Part shown: one piece after another, positions 17,991-26,662 of the stretch
Numbering within the stretch: position 1 is the stretch's first letter
Layout: every line of letters starts with the position of its first letter
Origin: Ignavibacteriota bacterium
GTDB lineage: Bacteria > Bacteroidota > Ignavibacteria > Kapaibacteriales > UBA2268
Assembly: GCA_024636855.1 (NCBI GenBank)
Contig: JAGXGG010000011.1
Span: 1 to 39,844 of the forward strand
Direction of reading: 5' to 3'
Length of the DNA: 39,844 nt
Position numbers and translations under genes: made by a program
The notes under the pieces: model-generated
The model's database searches: none
Told to the model about the DNA's origin: nothing
Seen by the model: only the letters and a program-made list of their open reading frames with translations

Positions 17991-19268
17991 ATGATAACTG
18001 ACTTCCTTTACGATATTTATGTACTGTTTATCGAAATGTCACCCTATCTTATGATTGGGTTGGCGTTCGTTGCTATCTTGAATATCTATATGACCAAAGA
18101 ATTTGTTAAGAAACAAATTGGCAAAGATAGTATTTGGTCAATTTTCAAAGCTGCATTATTTGGTGTTCCACTTCCCTTGTGTTCATGCGGAGTGATACCT
18201 ACTACTGTTTATATGGCTGATAGTAAGGCATCGAAGGGAGCAGTGACTTCATTTCTAATCTCTACGCCTCAAACTGGTATTGACAGTATAGTAGCTACTT
18301 ATGGAATGATGGGGCCTGTATTTGGGATTTTTCGACCGATTTCTGCTCTAATAATGGGTATCATGGGTGGACTATTTATTAATGCGACAAACAAAGACAA
18401 ACCTCGTCCAGAAAAGAAAAACCTATCGCTGAATGTGATAACGGCTCCTCCGAAAATGGTAGATGAGAAAACCCACAAAACTTTTTCAGAGAAAGTAAAA
18501 TCATCTTTAAAATATGCGTTTGCAGATTTTCTTGACGATATTGTAGTGGAATTTCTAATAGGATTGGTCATTGCGGGAGCAATAACATATTTTCTTCCCA
18601 CAGAGTTTCTAGAAGGTACAGGATTGAAATCTGGTATTCTGGGAATGCTAATTATGATTCTAATTGGTGTGCCGATGTATGTCTGTGCTACTGCTTCTAT
18701 TCCTATAGCATTATCATTGATTATGAAAGGGTTTTCTCCTGGTGTAGCATTTGTATTTCTTGCTGTTGGTCCTGCTACAAATGCTGCAAGTATTGGAATA
18801 CTTTCAAAGAGTCTAGGTAAGAAACTAATAACATATTATCTATTTATATTAATATTAATGTCAATTGGTTTTGGCTATTTGCTAGATTTCGTATTTGCTT
18901 ATACAGGCATTAATCCTCAAGTACAATTAGCAACGCACGCTCATCATGAGCACTCAGGTCTGATTCCTTATGAAGTTCAGATAGTACTTGCTATTATATT
19001 TGCATTACTTGTTGTGTCCTCTTTATATAGGAAGTACGGTGCAAAATACTTCAGAAATACCTCCAAAATAGAAAATCGAGAATATGTACTTGTAGAAGGT
19101 ATGACTTGCAACCACTGCGTAGCAACCGTAACTAATGCCGTCAATAAAATAGAAGGAATTGAGAATGTCGAAGTTGATCTGGCAGCTGGTCGAGCTTATT
19201 ATGGTGGCAATGTCGATAAATCAACTGTAAAATCAGCTGTAGAAAGTTGTGGATATACAGTTGGTTAA
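17991..19268 (+). CDS. SO_0444-type Cu/Zn efflux permease fused to an HMA domain
   Basis: A 425-aa inner-membrane permease of the DUF318/ArsP-like family, in the branch annotated as copper/zinc efflux. Eight or so hydrophobic segments are visible. The metal-related LPLCSCGVIPTTV motif has Cys64 and Cys66, followed by the ISTPQTGIDS motif. A second similar pore element (GVPMYVCATASIP) lies in the second half. A His-rich loop THAHHEHSG lies near residue 320. The last 62 residues are a heavy-metal-associated domain with MTCNHC at 371-376, the ferredoxin-like fold used by copper chaperones. The fusion suggests that the domain hands metal to, or senses metal for, the permease. Substrate specificity is inference. 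Confidence 0.87.
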   Translation: MITDFLYDIYVLFIEMSPYLMIGLAFVAILNIYMTKEFVKKQIGKDSIWSIFKAALFGVPLPLCSCGVIPTTVYMADSKASKGAVTSFLISTPQTGIDSIVATYGMMGPVFGIFRPISALIMGIMGGLFINATNKDKPRPEKKNLSLNVITAPPKMVDEKTHKTFSEKVKSSLKYAFADFLDDIVVEFLIGLVIAGAITYFLPTEFLEGTGLKSGILGMLIMILIGVPMYVCATASIPIALSLIMKGFSPGVAFVFLAVGPATNAASIGILSKSLGKKLITYYLFILILMSIGFGYLLDFVFAYTGINPQVQLATHAHHEHSGLIPYEVQIVLAIIFALLVVSSLYRKYGAKYFRNTSKIENREYVLVEGMTCNHCVATVTNAVNKIEGIENVEVDLAAGRAYYGGNVDKSTVKSAVESCGYTVG

Positions 19269-19342
19269 TTATATTATTTACACTTATAACGTTATTAATA
19301 TTGCTATTTTTAAAACTTTTAGAATTTAATAGAACTTTTTAT

Positions 19343-19398
19343 TTCATTTCTCGTTTTTAAAAGTAAGATAATTATTAATAATAAAAATGAGAAATGAA
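19343..19398 (+). promoter_or_regulatory. Long leader hairpin covering the start of the 97-aa gene
   Basis: Arms 19343-19359 and 19382-19398 pair over 17 bp, with one G-U pair and no bulge, around a 22-nt AT-rich loop. The right arm includes the GAG stretch that would serve as ribosome-binding site and the A of the ATG. No T-run follows, so it is not a terminator for the permease gene. It could hold the start site closed until melted or bound; this is inference from pairing alone. Confidence 0.6.
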
Positions 19399-19691
19399 TG
19401 ATGAAAAAATTAACGGTTCTATTATCAGCATTAGCATTCACTAGTGTTTCGACTTTTGCAGCTGTAAATATCAATGTAGATTCTAAGAAAAATCTTGTAG
19501 AGATTCAATCTGATAATAGCAATATATTAGAAGTTAACTTCAATAGAATGAATGGTGGTAGCTACGAGACTAATTTCATACCTACTAATAACTTAAAAAT
19601 CAAAACTAACAATATGCTTCCTGGAGTATATAAAGTAGAAGTAATTAGTCTAGAAGAAGAGAAAACAGTACAGTTTTTGAATATTAACTAG
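19398..19691 (+). CDS. Small secreted protein resembling a free-standing T9SS-tail fold
   Basis: A 97-aa protein with a clear signal peptide (residues 1-21, ending STFAA). The mature 76 residues form a pattern of beta strands ending GVYKVEVISLEEEKTVQFLNIN. That resembles the closing strands of a T9SS C-terminal sorting domain (G-x-Y-x-V-x-V then a last hydrophobic strand), yet there is no cargo domain attached. Two ATGs are adjacent at 19398 and 19401. It is preceded by a long leader hairpin and followed by a strong terminator, so it is likely its own transcript or the end of the permease transcript. Function unknown; an adaptor or small surface protein is possible. Confidence 0.6.
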   Translation: MMKKLTVLLSALAFTSVSTFAAVNINVDSKKNLVEIQSDNSNILEVNFNRMNGGSYETNFIPTNNLKIKTNNMLPGVYKVEVISLEEEKTVQFLNIN

Positions 19692-19732
19692 TTTTATATT
19701 TATAGATTCTAGATTAAAAAATTAGACATAAA

Positions 19733-19770
19733 AAAATCCTTTCTCAATTAAGAGAAAGGATTTTCTTTTT
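19733..19770. terminator. Bidirectional intrinsic terminator
   Basis: A perfect 13-bp stem (19733-19745 with 19752-19764, 6-nt loop) is followed by TTTTCTTTTT on the plus strand, and by a T-rich run on the minus strand. It would end the 97-aa gene from the left and the initiator tRNA transcript from the right, just 2 bp past the tRNA 3' end. Confidence 0.9.
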
Positions 19771-19772
19771 AG

Positions 19773-19845
19773 TAGCGGGGACAAGACTCGAACTTGCAAC
19801 CTTCGGGTTATGAGCCCGACGAGCTACCTATTGCTCCACCCCGCG
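19773..19845 (-). tRNA. Initiator tRNA-fMet (anticodon CAT)
   Basis: A 73-nt cloverleaf. The 7-bp acceptor has a mismatch at 1:72 (C1 against U72), and the anticodon arm has three consecutive G-C pairs around CTCATAA. Both are hallmarks of bacterial initiator tRNA; elongator tRNA-Met and tRNA-Ile2 lack them. The D-loop and the TTCGAGT T-loop are intact. The CCA end is not encoded (CT follows the discriminator A). It stands alone, not in a tRNA cluster. Confidence 0.95.
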
Positions 19846-19905
19846 ATCATTAGACTACAAACATAAGGACATTTTTCCTTATTTCAAAATTATTATATTC
19901 ATTTA

Positions 19906-22089
19906 TCATTGTACTATTAATTTCTTAGACGTATTAATACCATCTAAATTGATATTTACTATATATATACCTTTAGCTAGCCCATTAGTAAATATTTTAT
20001 AGCCGATACTACTAGGGTTCAATCTTCCATTATAAATTGATTGTACTTTATTTCCAATTAAATCAATTAGCTCTATATTCGCATTTTGAACAGTATTCTT
20101 AATATTCATATTTAACTGAGAAAAACCATCAGTCGATGGATTAGGGTATAATTCCAAATCACCGACATAGTCTTCCAATTGAACTGATGTAATAACAGAA
20201 CTAAATGTATTATGAAGTACACTAACAGGATCAATTTCTACTTTAACTGGAAAGAAATCATTTTCTAAATAAAAAGTTTGATTCTTTTCTTTATTTACAA
20301 AAATTTCACTTAACTCATAATTCTTTTCATCTTTGTAAAGTTTGAATCTAACTGGAGTTGTGAATACTTTTGTGACATCAGGATTTGCAGCTGTATTTTG
20401 ATCTTGCATTTGAATCAAAGTCGCTCTTATTGCAAATTTATTATCTTCTAATATGTCAACTCTTGTATTTATATCATATTCTGGATATCCTGGGTTATAT
20501 ACCCATTGGTCGAAGAATGTATCAATATCAACTAGTGGGTTTTCTGCTTTCGATTCCCAAGCAGCTTTATACTCAGCTGTAGTTACAGATTGATATCTAA
20601 AATCTTCAAGTATTTCTTTCAACACTCTGAAGAACTGTTCATCGCCTAAATTGAGTCTCATTTGGTTATGTATAATCGAACCTTTATCATATATCAAATA
20701 TGCATTTGTATTAAAAAATGAACTTAGAGGAATTGCGTAAACGGGAATAGCTGAATTATCAGAGTTTCTCTTGAGTACTTCTCTAACCTGTCTTTCTATT
20801 ACATTTCTATAACTTTGCTCACCTTGCAAACTTTCTAAGTATATTGCTTCTGTATATGAAGCACCACCTTCGTTTATCCATATATCAGCCCATGTAGCAC
20901 AAGTCATAGAGTTACCAAACCAATGATGTCCCATTTCGTGAACAAATCCAGCATCTTGCTCGTCGTTTAACCAATACCTATTCTGAGTTACCATAGTTTG
21001 GTGTTCCATACCACCATAAGGGAATGGGAATACAGATACAGTTCCATAAGTAGCAAAAGGGTATGTTCCATAATTATCAACTAATATATCCATCATTCCT
21101 GGATGTGTTTCCATTGATTTTACAGCTGTGAAATAAATATCATCTCTATCTTCTGGCCAAAAATAATGAGTAGAAGGAATCGTATCGCCATTTTTAATAT
21201 ATGTCTGGTGTAAAGTATCAAAAACTGAAGCCGCAAAATTCATTAGATAAGTTGTGATTGGTTCATTGTTAACCCACTTCTGAATTTTAAAGTCACTAAC
21301 CCCATCATTCCTAACATATCTAGTGTCTAAAATTCCGTTTGATGCTGTTGTATATCCAAGAGGTACAGCCATTGTTATTGAGCTTTTAGCTTTATCATAA
21401 GGTCTATCATTACAAGGCATCCAATATCTGGCTAATTCAGGTTCAGACATAGAGTATGCGATATTATGTTCTACAATTACAGAATTTCCAAACCTATCCT
21501 TATTCCCTACATCATAGCCTTTGTGATATATATGCATACCTCGATTTCTCCAAAAGTCCTTATCGTCTTCTGCCTTACTATCGAAACCAATTAGTATTTC
21601 AACTATATCACCATTAGTATAATTTTTGTTAGAATAGAAATTTAATACTGCTATATTTATTGAAAACTTATCAAAGAGTGTATCAAGTTCATTTAAAGAA
21701 ATCGGAATTATATTATTAGATTCAATTAATAGAAGTGTTCTTATATTTAAATTTACTGCATCAAATTCAAAAGGTACATTTTCATCAGTTATTTTAAAAG
21801 TAATTTTATTATAACCTTTAAAGTATTTTCTAAAAAAAGTGTCTTCTTCCAAGTTAGAATTTAGTGCGGTTGATAAATCTAAATATAAATCATAATTAAG
21901 CACATCATAACTTCTTTTTTCTACATCACCATAGTCCTGTACTCTGTTATTCTTATGGTAGTGAGTACCCGATGTTGTATTCTCTGTATCGAATTGCTTT
22001 GTCTCTGCTCTAAGGTATTCTGGGAGTTCTTGTGAATAAGCATTGCCTATTGCAAATGCTAAAAATAAAAGTATTATTGGTTTAATCAT
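19906..22089 (-). CDS. M1-family aminopeptidase with T9SS sorting tail
   Basis: A 727-aa secreted zinc aminopeptidase. Signal peptide at 1-19 (AYSQ). The M1 substrate-binding GGMEH motif, a variant of GxMEN, is at 359-363, and the zinc site HEMGH at 384-388 with the third ligand Glu407 in WINEGGASY. The C-terminal 85 or so residues are a classic T9SS type A domain, starting near LELYPNPSTDG and ending in a G-x-Y-x-V-x-I strand and KKLIVQ. It should therefore be exported by Sec, cross the outer membrane by T9SS, and act outside the cell or on its surface in peptide breakdown. I start it at the ATG at 22087-22089, which has AAAGG about 10 nt upstream; the longer frame begins at a TTG. Confidence 0.9.
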   Translation of the reverse strand: MIKPIILLFLAFAIGNAYSQELPEYLRAETKQFDTENTTSGTHYHKNNRVQDYGDVEKRSYDVLNYDLYLDLSTALNSNLEEDTFFRKYFKGYNKITFKITDENVPFEFDAVNLNIRTLLLIESNNIIPISLNELDTLFDKFSINIAVLNFYSNKNYTNGDIVEILIGFDSKAEDDKDFWRNRGMHIYHKGYDVGNKDRFGNSVIVEHNIAYSMSEPELARYWMPCNDRPYDKAKSSITMAVPLGYTTASNGILDTRYVRNDGVSDFKIQKWVNNEPITTYLMNFAASVFDTLHQTYIKNGDTIPSTHYFWPEDRDDIYFTAVKSMETHPGMMDILVDNYGTYPFATYGTVSVFPFPYGGMEHQTMVTQNRYWLNDEQDAGFVHEMGHHWFGNSMTCATWADIWINEGGASYTEAIYLESLQGEQSYRNVIERQVREVLKRNSDNSAIPVYAIPLSSFFNTNAYLIYDKGSIIHNQMRLNLGDEQFFRVLKEILEDFRYQSVTTAEYKAAWESKAENPLVDIDTFFDQWVYNPGYPEYDINTRVDILEDNKFAIRATLIQMQDQNTAANPDVTKVFTTPVRFKLYKDEKNYELSEIFVNKEKNQTFYLENDFFPVKVEIDPVSVLHNTFSSVITSVQLEDYVGDLELYPNPSTDGFSQLNMNIKNTVQNANIELIDLIGNKVQSIYNGRLNPSSIGYKIFTNGLAKGIYIVNINLDGINTSKKLIVQ

Positions 22090-22169
22090 TATAATTGCCT
22101 TTTTAATATTATATTTGTCATTATATACGTTATACAAAGAAACATATTCTAACAAAAAAGTTACACAAG

Positions 22170-22997
22170 ATGAGCAATTTAATTAAAAATAAAGATTTAG
22201 TTTTGAATAATGGGGTAGAAATCCCATTGATTGGACTTGGAACGTATCAGATGCGTGGCTATGAAGTTGAGAAAGCTGTTGAAGTTGCTCTTGAAGCCGG
22301 ATACAGACATTTCGACACGGCTTCTATTTATGGAAATGAAAAAGAAATTGGAAATACACTGCGTAATCTCGGTGTCAAAAGAGAAGATATTTTTATTACT
22401 TCTAAAGTTTGGAATGATGATCAAGGTTTTGACAACACTATGAAAGCTATAGATATTAGTTTAGATAAGCTTCAGACAGATTATGTTGACTTATATTTAG
22501 TTCATTGGCCACTACCTGATAAAAGAAAATCGACCTGGGAAGCAATGATTGATATATATGATGGCAGAAAGGCTCGTTCTATTGGTGTCAGTAATTATAC
22601 TTCTGATCATATAGAAGAATTAATGAAATATTCTTCTATTACTCCGGTTGTTAACCAAATAGAAATTACTCCTTTTTTATATCAGAAAGATCTAGTTTCA
22701 AATTGTGAGTCCTTTGATATAAAAATTGAAGCTTATTCTCCTTTGCTAAAAGGAAAAAAATTGGATGACCCAAATATAGTTAAGATAGGTAAAAAGTATA
22801 ATAAGAGCAGTGCACAAGTATTGATTAGATGGTCTTTAGAAAAAGGATTTATAGTTCTCCCAAAATCTGCTAATGCGGATAGGATAAAAGAAAATATAGA
22901 TGTGTTCGATTTTGAACTTAATTCTGAAGATATGAGTCTGCTTGATTCACTTGATAGCAATATAAGAATTTCTTGGGATCCTTCGGAGCTAGATTAA
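22170..22997 (+). CDS. Aldo/keto reductase
   Basis: A 275-aa NAD(P)H-dependent oxidoreductase of the aldo/keto reductase superfamily, AKR5-like in length and motifs (2,5-diketo-gluconate reductase or methylglyoxal reductase type). The catalytic tetrad is intact: Asp49, Tyr54, Lys79 and His112, in the contexts HFDTASIYGNE, TSKVW and LVHWP. The cofactor-binding region is recognisable by IGVSNY, VNQIE and a late LPKSAN motif. It probably detoxifies aldehydes; the true substrate cannot be read from sequence. It is divergent from the M1 peptidase gene across 80 bp, and its TAA shares a base with the ATG of the next gene, so the two are translationally coupled. Confidence 0.93.
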   Translation: MSNLIKNKDLVLNNGVEIPLIGLGTYQMRGYEVEKAVEVALEAGYRHFDTASIYGNEKEIGNTLRNLGVKREDIFITSKVWNDDQGFDNTMKAIDISLDKLQTDYVDLYLVHWPLPDKRKSTWEAMIDIYDGRKARSIGVSNYTSDHIEELMKYSSITPVVNQIEITPFLYQKDLVSNCESFDIKIEAYSPLLKGKKLDDPNIVKIGKKYNKSSAQVLIRWSLEKGFIVLPKSANADRIKENIDVFDFELNSEDMSLLDSLDSNIRISWDPSELD

Positions 22998-24010
22998 TGT
23001 CAAAAGCAGGTAGAATAGATACATCTAATAGAATAGTAACTGAAAGTTACTCTTCTCGTGGTGGTAGATATTTACCAGCAACTAATGTTCCTAAGAAAAA
23101 AGCCTCAACAAAGTTAAGAAAAGGAGAAATAGTCTTCGGACAAATCCTAGAGAAAGTAAGCAAGGAAGTATTCAAAATAAAACTGCCTAATGGCATTTTC
23201 AAAGCTATTATCCATCCAAGCTTGAAACAAGGCGATCGACTTTACTTCTTAATAAAAGAGATAGAGCCTTCATTAGTTATTTCTGTCCATTCTACAGATT
23301 TGATATTTAACAAAGGAAGAGTCAATGTCGAAGAGATACTTAGAGTTCTTGATATACCTGATAGTGAAGATGCAAGAGAAATTATACAAGAATACTCACT
23401 TAGAGTAAATAGATTACTTAGGCACGTAATAATAGATATAATTGATTTGACAGAAGTTTATAAAAAGCAAAAAAAGAAATATAATCTTACACATGGTATA
23501 GAATTCATACTTATTGATTTGTACCTAACCGGCTATAATATACAAGATAAAAACATACTGAACCTAGTTCTAAATTATATATCACCTTCCTCTATTCGAC
23601 TCGGCGAGAACGCAATAATCCCTAATATAAACGAGATAGATGAACTAAATAAATATAATTCTTTATTTGTAGATGCACTTTATGTTCGAAATATAGCAGC
23701 TAAACTCAATGAAGCTCAAACCGTTTACTATATTAATATTAAAGGAAATAATTATAGGGTTGAGTTATTCAAAAAACACAAAATCCTACAAGCGATTATC
23801 TCCGACGAGAAGAATATAGACATAAAAATAGTTATAAATGAGAGAGATAAAAGAGCTAAAGTTTACTACAAGAAACTAGACATAAATATACAAAAAATTG
23901 AAAAAATTGCTGATTATGACATTAGTTATGAGCTTTCTGACAAGTTATTCATTAATTCTTACTCTGAAAGTATGGATGGTCAAAATCAGAAAATCACCTA
24001 TGTTATTTAA
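22997..24010 (+). CDS. Unknown protein with FliK-like layout
   Basis: A 337-aa cytoplasmic-looking protein with no signal peptide. I do not recognise it firmly. Residues of about 45-105 form a small beta-barrel-like segment (GEIVFGQILEKVSKEVFKIK, then LKQGDRLYFLIKEIEP) reminiscent of the N-terminal part of FliK-type hook-length proteins. A helical middle region (about 120-215) and a beta-rich C-terminal part (NIKGNNYRVELFKK and after) also fit that layout. No flagellar gene is nearby and the match is to layout only. It starts at the ATG overlapping the reductase stop (TAATG); a TTG further upstream opens the longer frame but lies inside the reductase gene. Highly charged, Lys- and Ile-rich. 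Confidence 0.55.
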   Translation: MSKAGRIDTSNRIVTESYSSRGGRYLPATNVPKKKASTKLRKGEIVFGQILEKVSKEVFKIKLPNGIFKAIIHPSLKQGDRLYFLIKEIEPSLVISVHSTDLIFNKGRVNVEEILRVLDIPDSEDAREIIQEYSLRVNRLLRHVIIDIIDLTEVYKKQKKKYNLTHGIEFILIDLYLTGYNIQDKNILNLVLNYISPSSIRLGENAIIPNINEIDELNKYNSLFVDALYVRNIAAKLNEAQTVYYINIKGNNYRVELFKKHKILQAIISDEKNIDIKIVINERDKRAKVYYKKLDINIQKIEKIADYDISYELSDKLFINSYSESMDGQNQKITYVI

Positions 24011-24084
24011 TAATTCTCGCCACACCAATCGTTAACTAATTTCGTATATTGTAAATGAAAATTATGCAATAATCAGAAGATAAT

Positions 24085-26370
24085 ATGAAAATCAGGAAAG
24101 AAGACGCACTTAACTATCATTCCAAATCACCTGCTGGAAAAATAGAAGTAGTACCGACTAAACCATTTATTACTCAAAGAGACTTATCATTAGCTTACTC
24201 ACCTGGAGTAGCTTATCCTTGTTTAGAAATTGAAAAGAATCCAGATGATGTTTACAAATACACTAACAAAGGAAATTTAGTTGCTGTAATCACTAATGGA
24301 ACTGCTGTACTAGGTCTCGGTGATATAGGAGCTGCCGCTGGAAAACCAGTAATGGAAGGTAAAGGCGGATTGTTCAAGGCATTCGCAGATATAGATGTAT
24401 TCGATATAGAATTGAACTCTACTAACACTGAAGATATTATCAATGCAATAGAAATGATGGGCCCTACATTTGGTGGGATTAATTTAGAAGATTTTAAAGC
24501 TCCAGAATCATTTATAATAGAAACAGAATTACAAAAAAGATTAGATATACCCGTATTCCACGATGACCAACATGGTACAGCTATTATATCTGGTGCAGCA
24601 TTGATTAATGCTGTTGAAATAGCAGGAAAAAAACTAGAAGAAATAAAAGTTGTTTATAATGGAGCTGGTGCTGCAGCTATTGCTTGTTCTAAATTCCACA
24701 TGGCATTGGGTGTAAAACCCGAAAATGTACTAATGTGTGACCGTCAAGGTGTGATATACAAAGGTCGTAAAGAAGATATGAATGAGTATAAAAAGGAATT
24801 CGAAATTGAAACGGATAAGCGATCTTTAGTAGATGCTATGAAGGATGCTGATGTATTTATGGGACTTTCAGTAGGTGGAGTTGTAGATAAAGCAATGGTA
24901 AAATCCATGGCTAAAACTCCTGTTATTTTTGCTATGGCAAATCCTGACCCTGAAATAACTTATAATGATGCCAAAGCAGCTAGAAAAGATGTAATAATGG
25001 CAACTGGACGTTCTGACTATCCAAATCAAGTGAATAATGTATTAGGTTTTCCATTTATATTCCGAGGTGCCTTAGATGTTCATGCCAGTGCAATCAATCT
25101 AGAGATGAAGAAAGCTGCGGCTTATGCCCTTGCTGAACTTGCAAGAGAGGAAGTACCAGAAAGCGTTAAATCAGCTTATGGAGTTAAAGAGTTATCTTTT
25201 GGACCAGATTATATTATTCCTAAACCATTTGACCAACGTGTACTAACGTCAGTATCACCAGCAGTTGCTAAAGCGGCTATGGAGACAGGCGTTGCTCGAA
25301 CTAAAATCAAAGACTTTGATGAATATAAGAGAAACCTAAATATTCGTATGGGGCGAACTCAGAGCTTCATGTCGCTTATGTACAAGAAAGCGAGATCAAA
25401 ACCGAAAAGAGTTGTATTCCCAGAGGGCGATAACGCTAGGATAATACGTGCTGCTCAGTTATCGGTAGAAGAGGGAATAGCAAAACCAATTTTACTTGGG
25501 GATGAGACTAATATCCAAAAAGTAGCTGATCAGTTCGGATATGAATTAGACGGTATTAAAATTATAAATCCTGGAACCTCTAAGAAAACTAATAAATATA
25601 TAGAAGAATATTATAGACTAAGACAAAGAAAAGGCATAAACAAACACGATGCTGAAAATAGAATTATAAATCATAGAAATTACTTCGGTTCTATGATGGT
25701 AGCAATGGGTGATGCCGACTGTATGCTTAGTGGACTTAATACTAACTATGCATCTACTATACGACCTGCTCTAGAAACTATAGGTCATGACCCTAGATTC
25801 AATAAAGTGGCCGGATTGTATATCGTATCTTCTAAACAAAAAACATATTTCCTAGCTGATACTACTGTGAATATAAATCCAAATGCTCAGGAAATAGCAG
25901 ATATAGCAATCCAAGCAGCGGAAATTGCCCAACACTTCGAAGTTACTCCTAAAATCGCACTTCTTTCTTATGGCAATTTTGGTTCTGCTCAAGGTGATTC
26001 TCCTAAGAAAATGCGTGATGCTAGAAATATAATCAAAACGAAACGACCTGATTTAATTGTAGATGGTGAGATGCAAGCTGACACAGCAGTCAGACCTGAT
26101 ATTATAGAGTCTACATTTCCATTCAGTGATATAAAAGGTGGTGCTAATGTATTAATTTTCCCTGATTTGAATTCCGGTAACATTACATATAAGCTACTAT
26201 CAAGAATTGGAAAATTGAATCTTATTGGGCCAATCCTAATCGGAATGTCAAAACCAGTACATATACTTGAACAAGGAAGTGATGTAAATGAGATACTAGA
26301 TATGGTAGCGATTGCAGTAGTTGATTCGCAAGAAGATAATCTTTCCAAGCAAATACAAAAAGATAAGTAA
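24085..26370 (+). CDS. maeB: NADP-malic enzyme fused to a phosphotransacetylase domain
   Basis: Decarboxylates malate to pyruvate with NADP reduction. The 761-aa protein has the malic enzyme at residues 1 to about 420, with [20 protein letters not shown], the metal-site NLEDF and HDDQHGT (159-165), and the dinucleotide motif GAGAAAIA (193-200). The rest matches phosphate acetyltransferase ([10 protein letters not shown] near the junction, later [11 protein letters not shown]). In MaeB-type enzymes this tail is thought to be regulatory, responding to acetyl-CoA, rather than a working transacetylase. Length is normal for MaeB. A strong terminator follows, so it closes the plus-strand run that starts with the reductase. 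Confidence 0.95.
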   Translation: MKIRKEDALNYHSKSPAGKIEVVPTKPFITQRDLSLAYSPGVAYPCLEIEKNPDDVYKYTNKGNLVAVITNGTAVLGLGDIGAAAGKPVMEGKGGLFKAFADIDVFDIELNSTNTEDIINAIEMMGPTFGGINLEDFKAPESFIIETELQKRLDIPVFHDDQHGTAIISGAALINAVEIAGKKLEEIKVVYNGAGAAAIACSKFHMALGVKPENVLMCDRQGVIYKGRKEDMNEYKKEFEIETDKRSLVDAMKDADVFMGLSVGGVVDKAMVKSMAKTPVIFAMANPDPEITYNDAKAARKDVIMATGRSDYPNQVNNVLGFPFIFRGALDVHASAINLEMKKAAAYALAELAREEVPESVKSAYGVKELSFGPDYIIPKPFDQRVLTSVSPAVAKAAMETGVARTKIKDFDEYKRNLNIRMGRTQSFMSLMYKKARSKPKRVVFPEGDNARIIRAAQLSVEEGIAKPILLGDETNIQKVADQFGYELDGIKIINPGTSKKTNKYIEEYYRLRQRKGINKHDAENRIINHRNYFGSMMVAMGDADCMLSGLNTNYASTIRPALETIGHDPRFNKVAGLYIVSSKQKTYFLADTTVNINPNAQEIADIAIQAAEIAQHFEVTPKIALLSYGNFGSAQGDSPKKMRDARNIIKTKRPDLIVDGEMQADTAVRPDIIESTFPFSDIKGGANVLIFPDLNSGNITYKLLSRIGKLNLIGPILIGMSKPVHILEQGSDVNEILDMVAIAVVDSQEDNLSKQIQKDK

Positions 26371-26395
26371 TATTCAACTTCAACTTTAGAAACTG

Positions 26396-26431
26396 AAAAG
26401 AGATAGTAATTAAAACTATCTCTTTTTTTTT
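26396..26431 (+). terminator. Intrinsic terminator of maeB
   Basis: A perfect 12-bp stem (26396-26407 with 26415-26426, 7-nt loop) runs directly into a series of Ts to 26431, 26 bp after the maeB stop. A textbook rho-independent terminator. Confidence 0.92.
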
Positions 26432-26602
26432 GTCAAAGCATGACAATAATAAACTCAAGATTATGCAAACCTAGGAGCCCCTTTAATTAATAGATACATC
26501 AATTAGTATTTAAGATAGTCACTCAGGTTGAACTGTTTTAAGATAATTTGGTTGGGAGAGGGGGGAGATGAACTCAAAGAAGTATAGGTATAGTAGAAGA
26601 TG

Positions 26603-26634
26603 TTATAAAAAAGGGAACAATTTCTTGTTCCCTT
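26603..26634 (-). terminator. Intrinsic terminator of the nuoLMN transcript
   Basis: A perfect 10-bp stem (arms 26611-26620 and 26625-26634, loop TTTC) lies 29 bp past the nuoN stop. On the minus strand it is followed by TTTTATAA. It faces the maeB terminator across the convergent gap; I see nothing else in that 292-bp gap. Confidence 0.85.
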
Positions 26635-26662
26635 AAAGTTTTTACTATATTAAATTCTTGTC

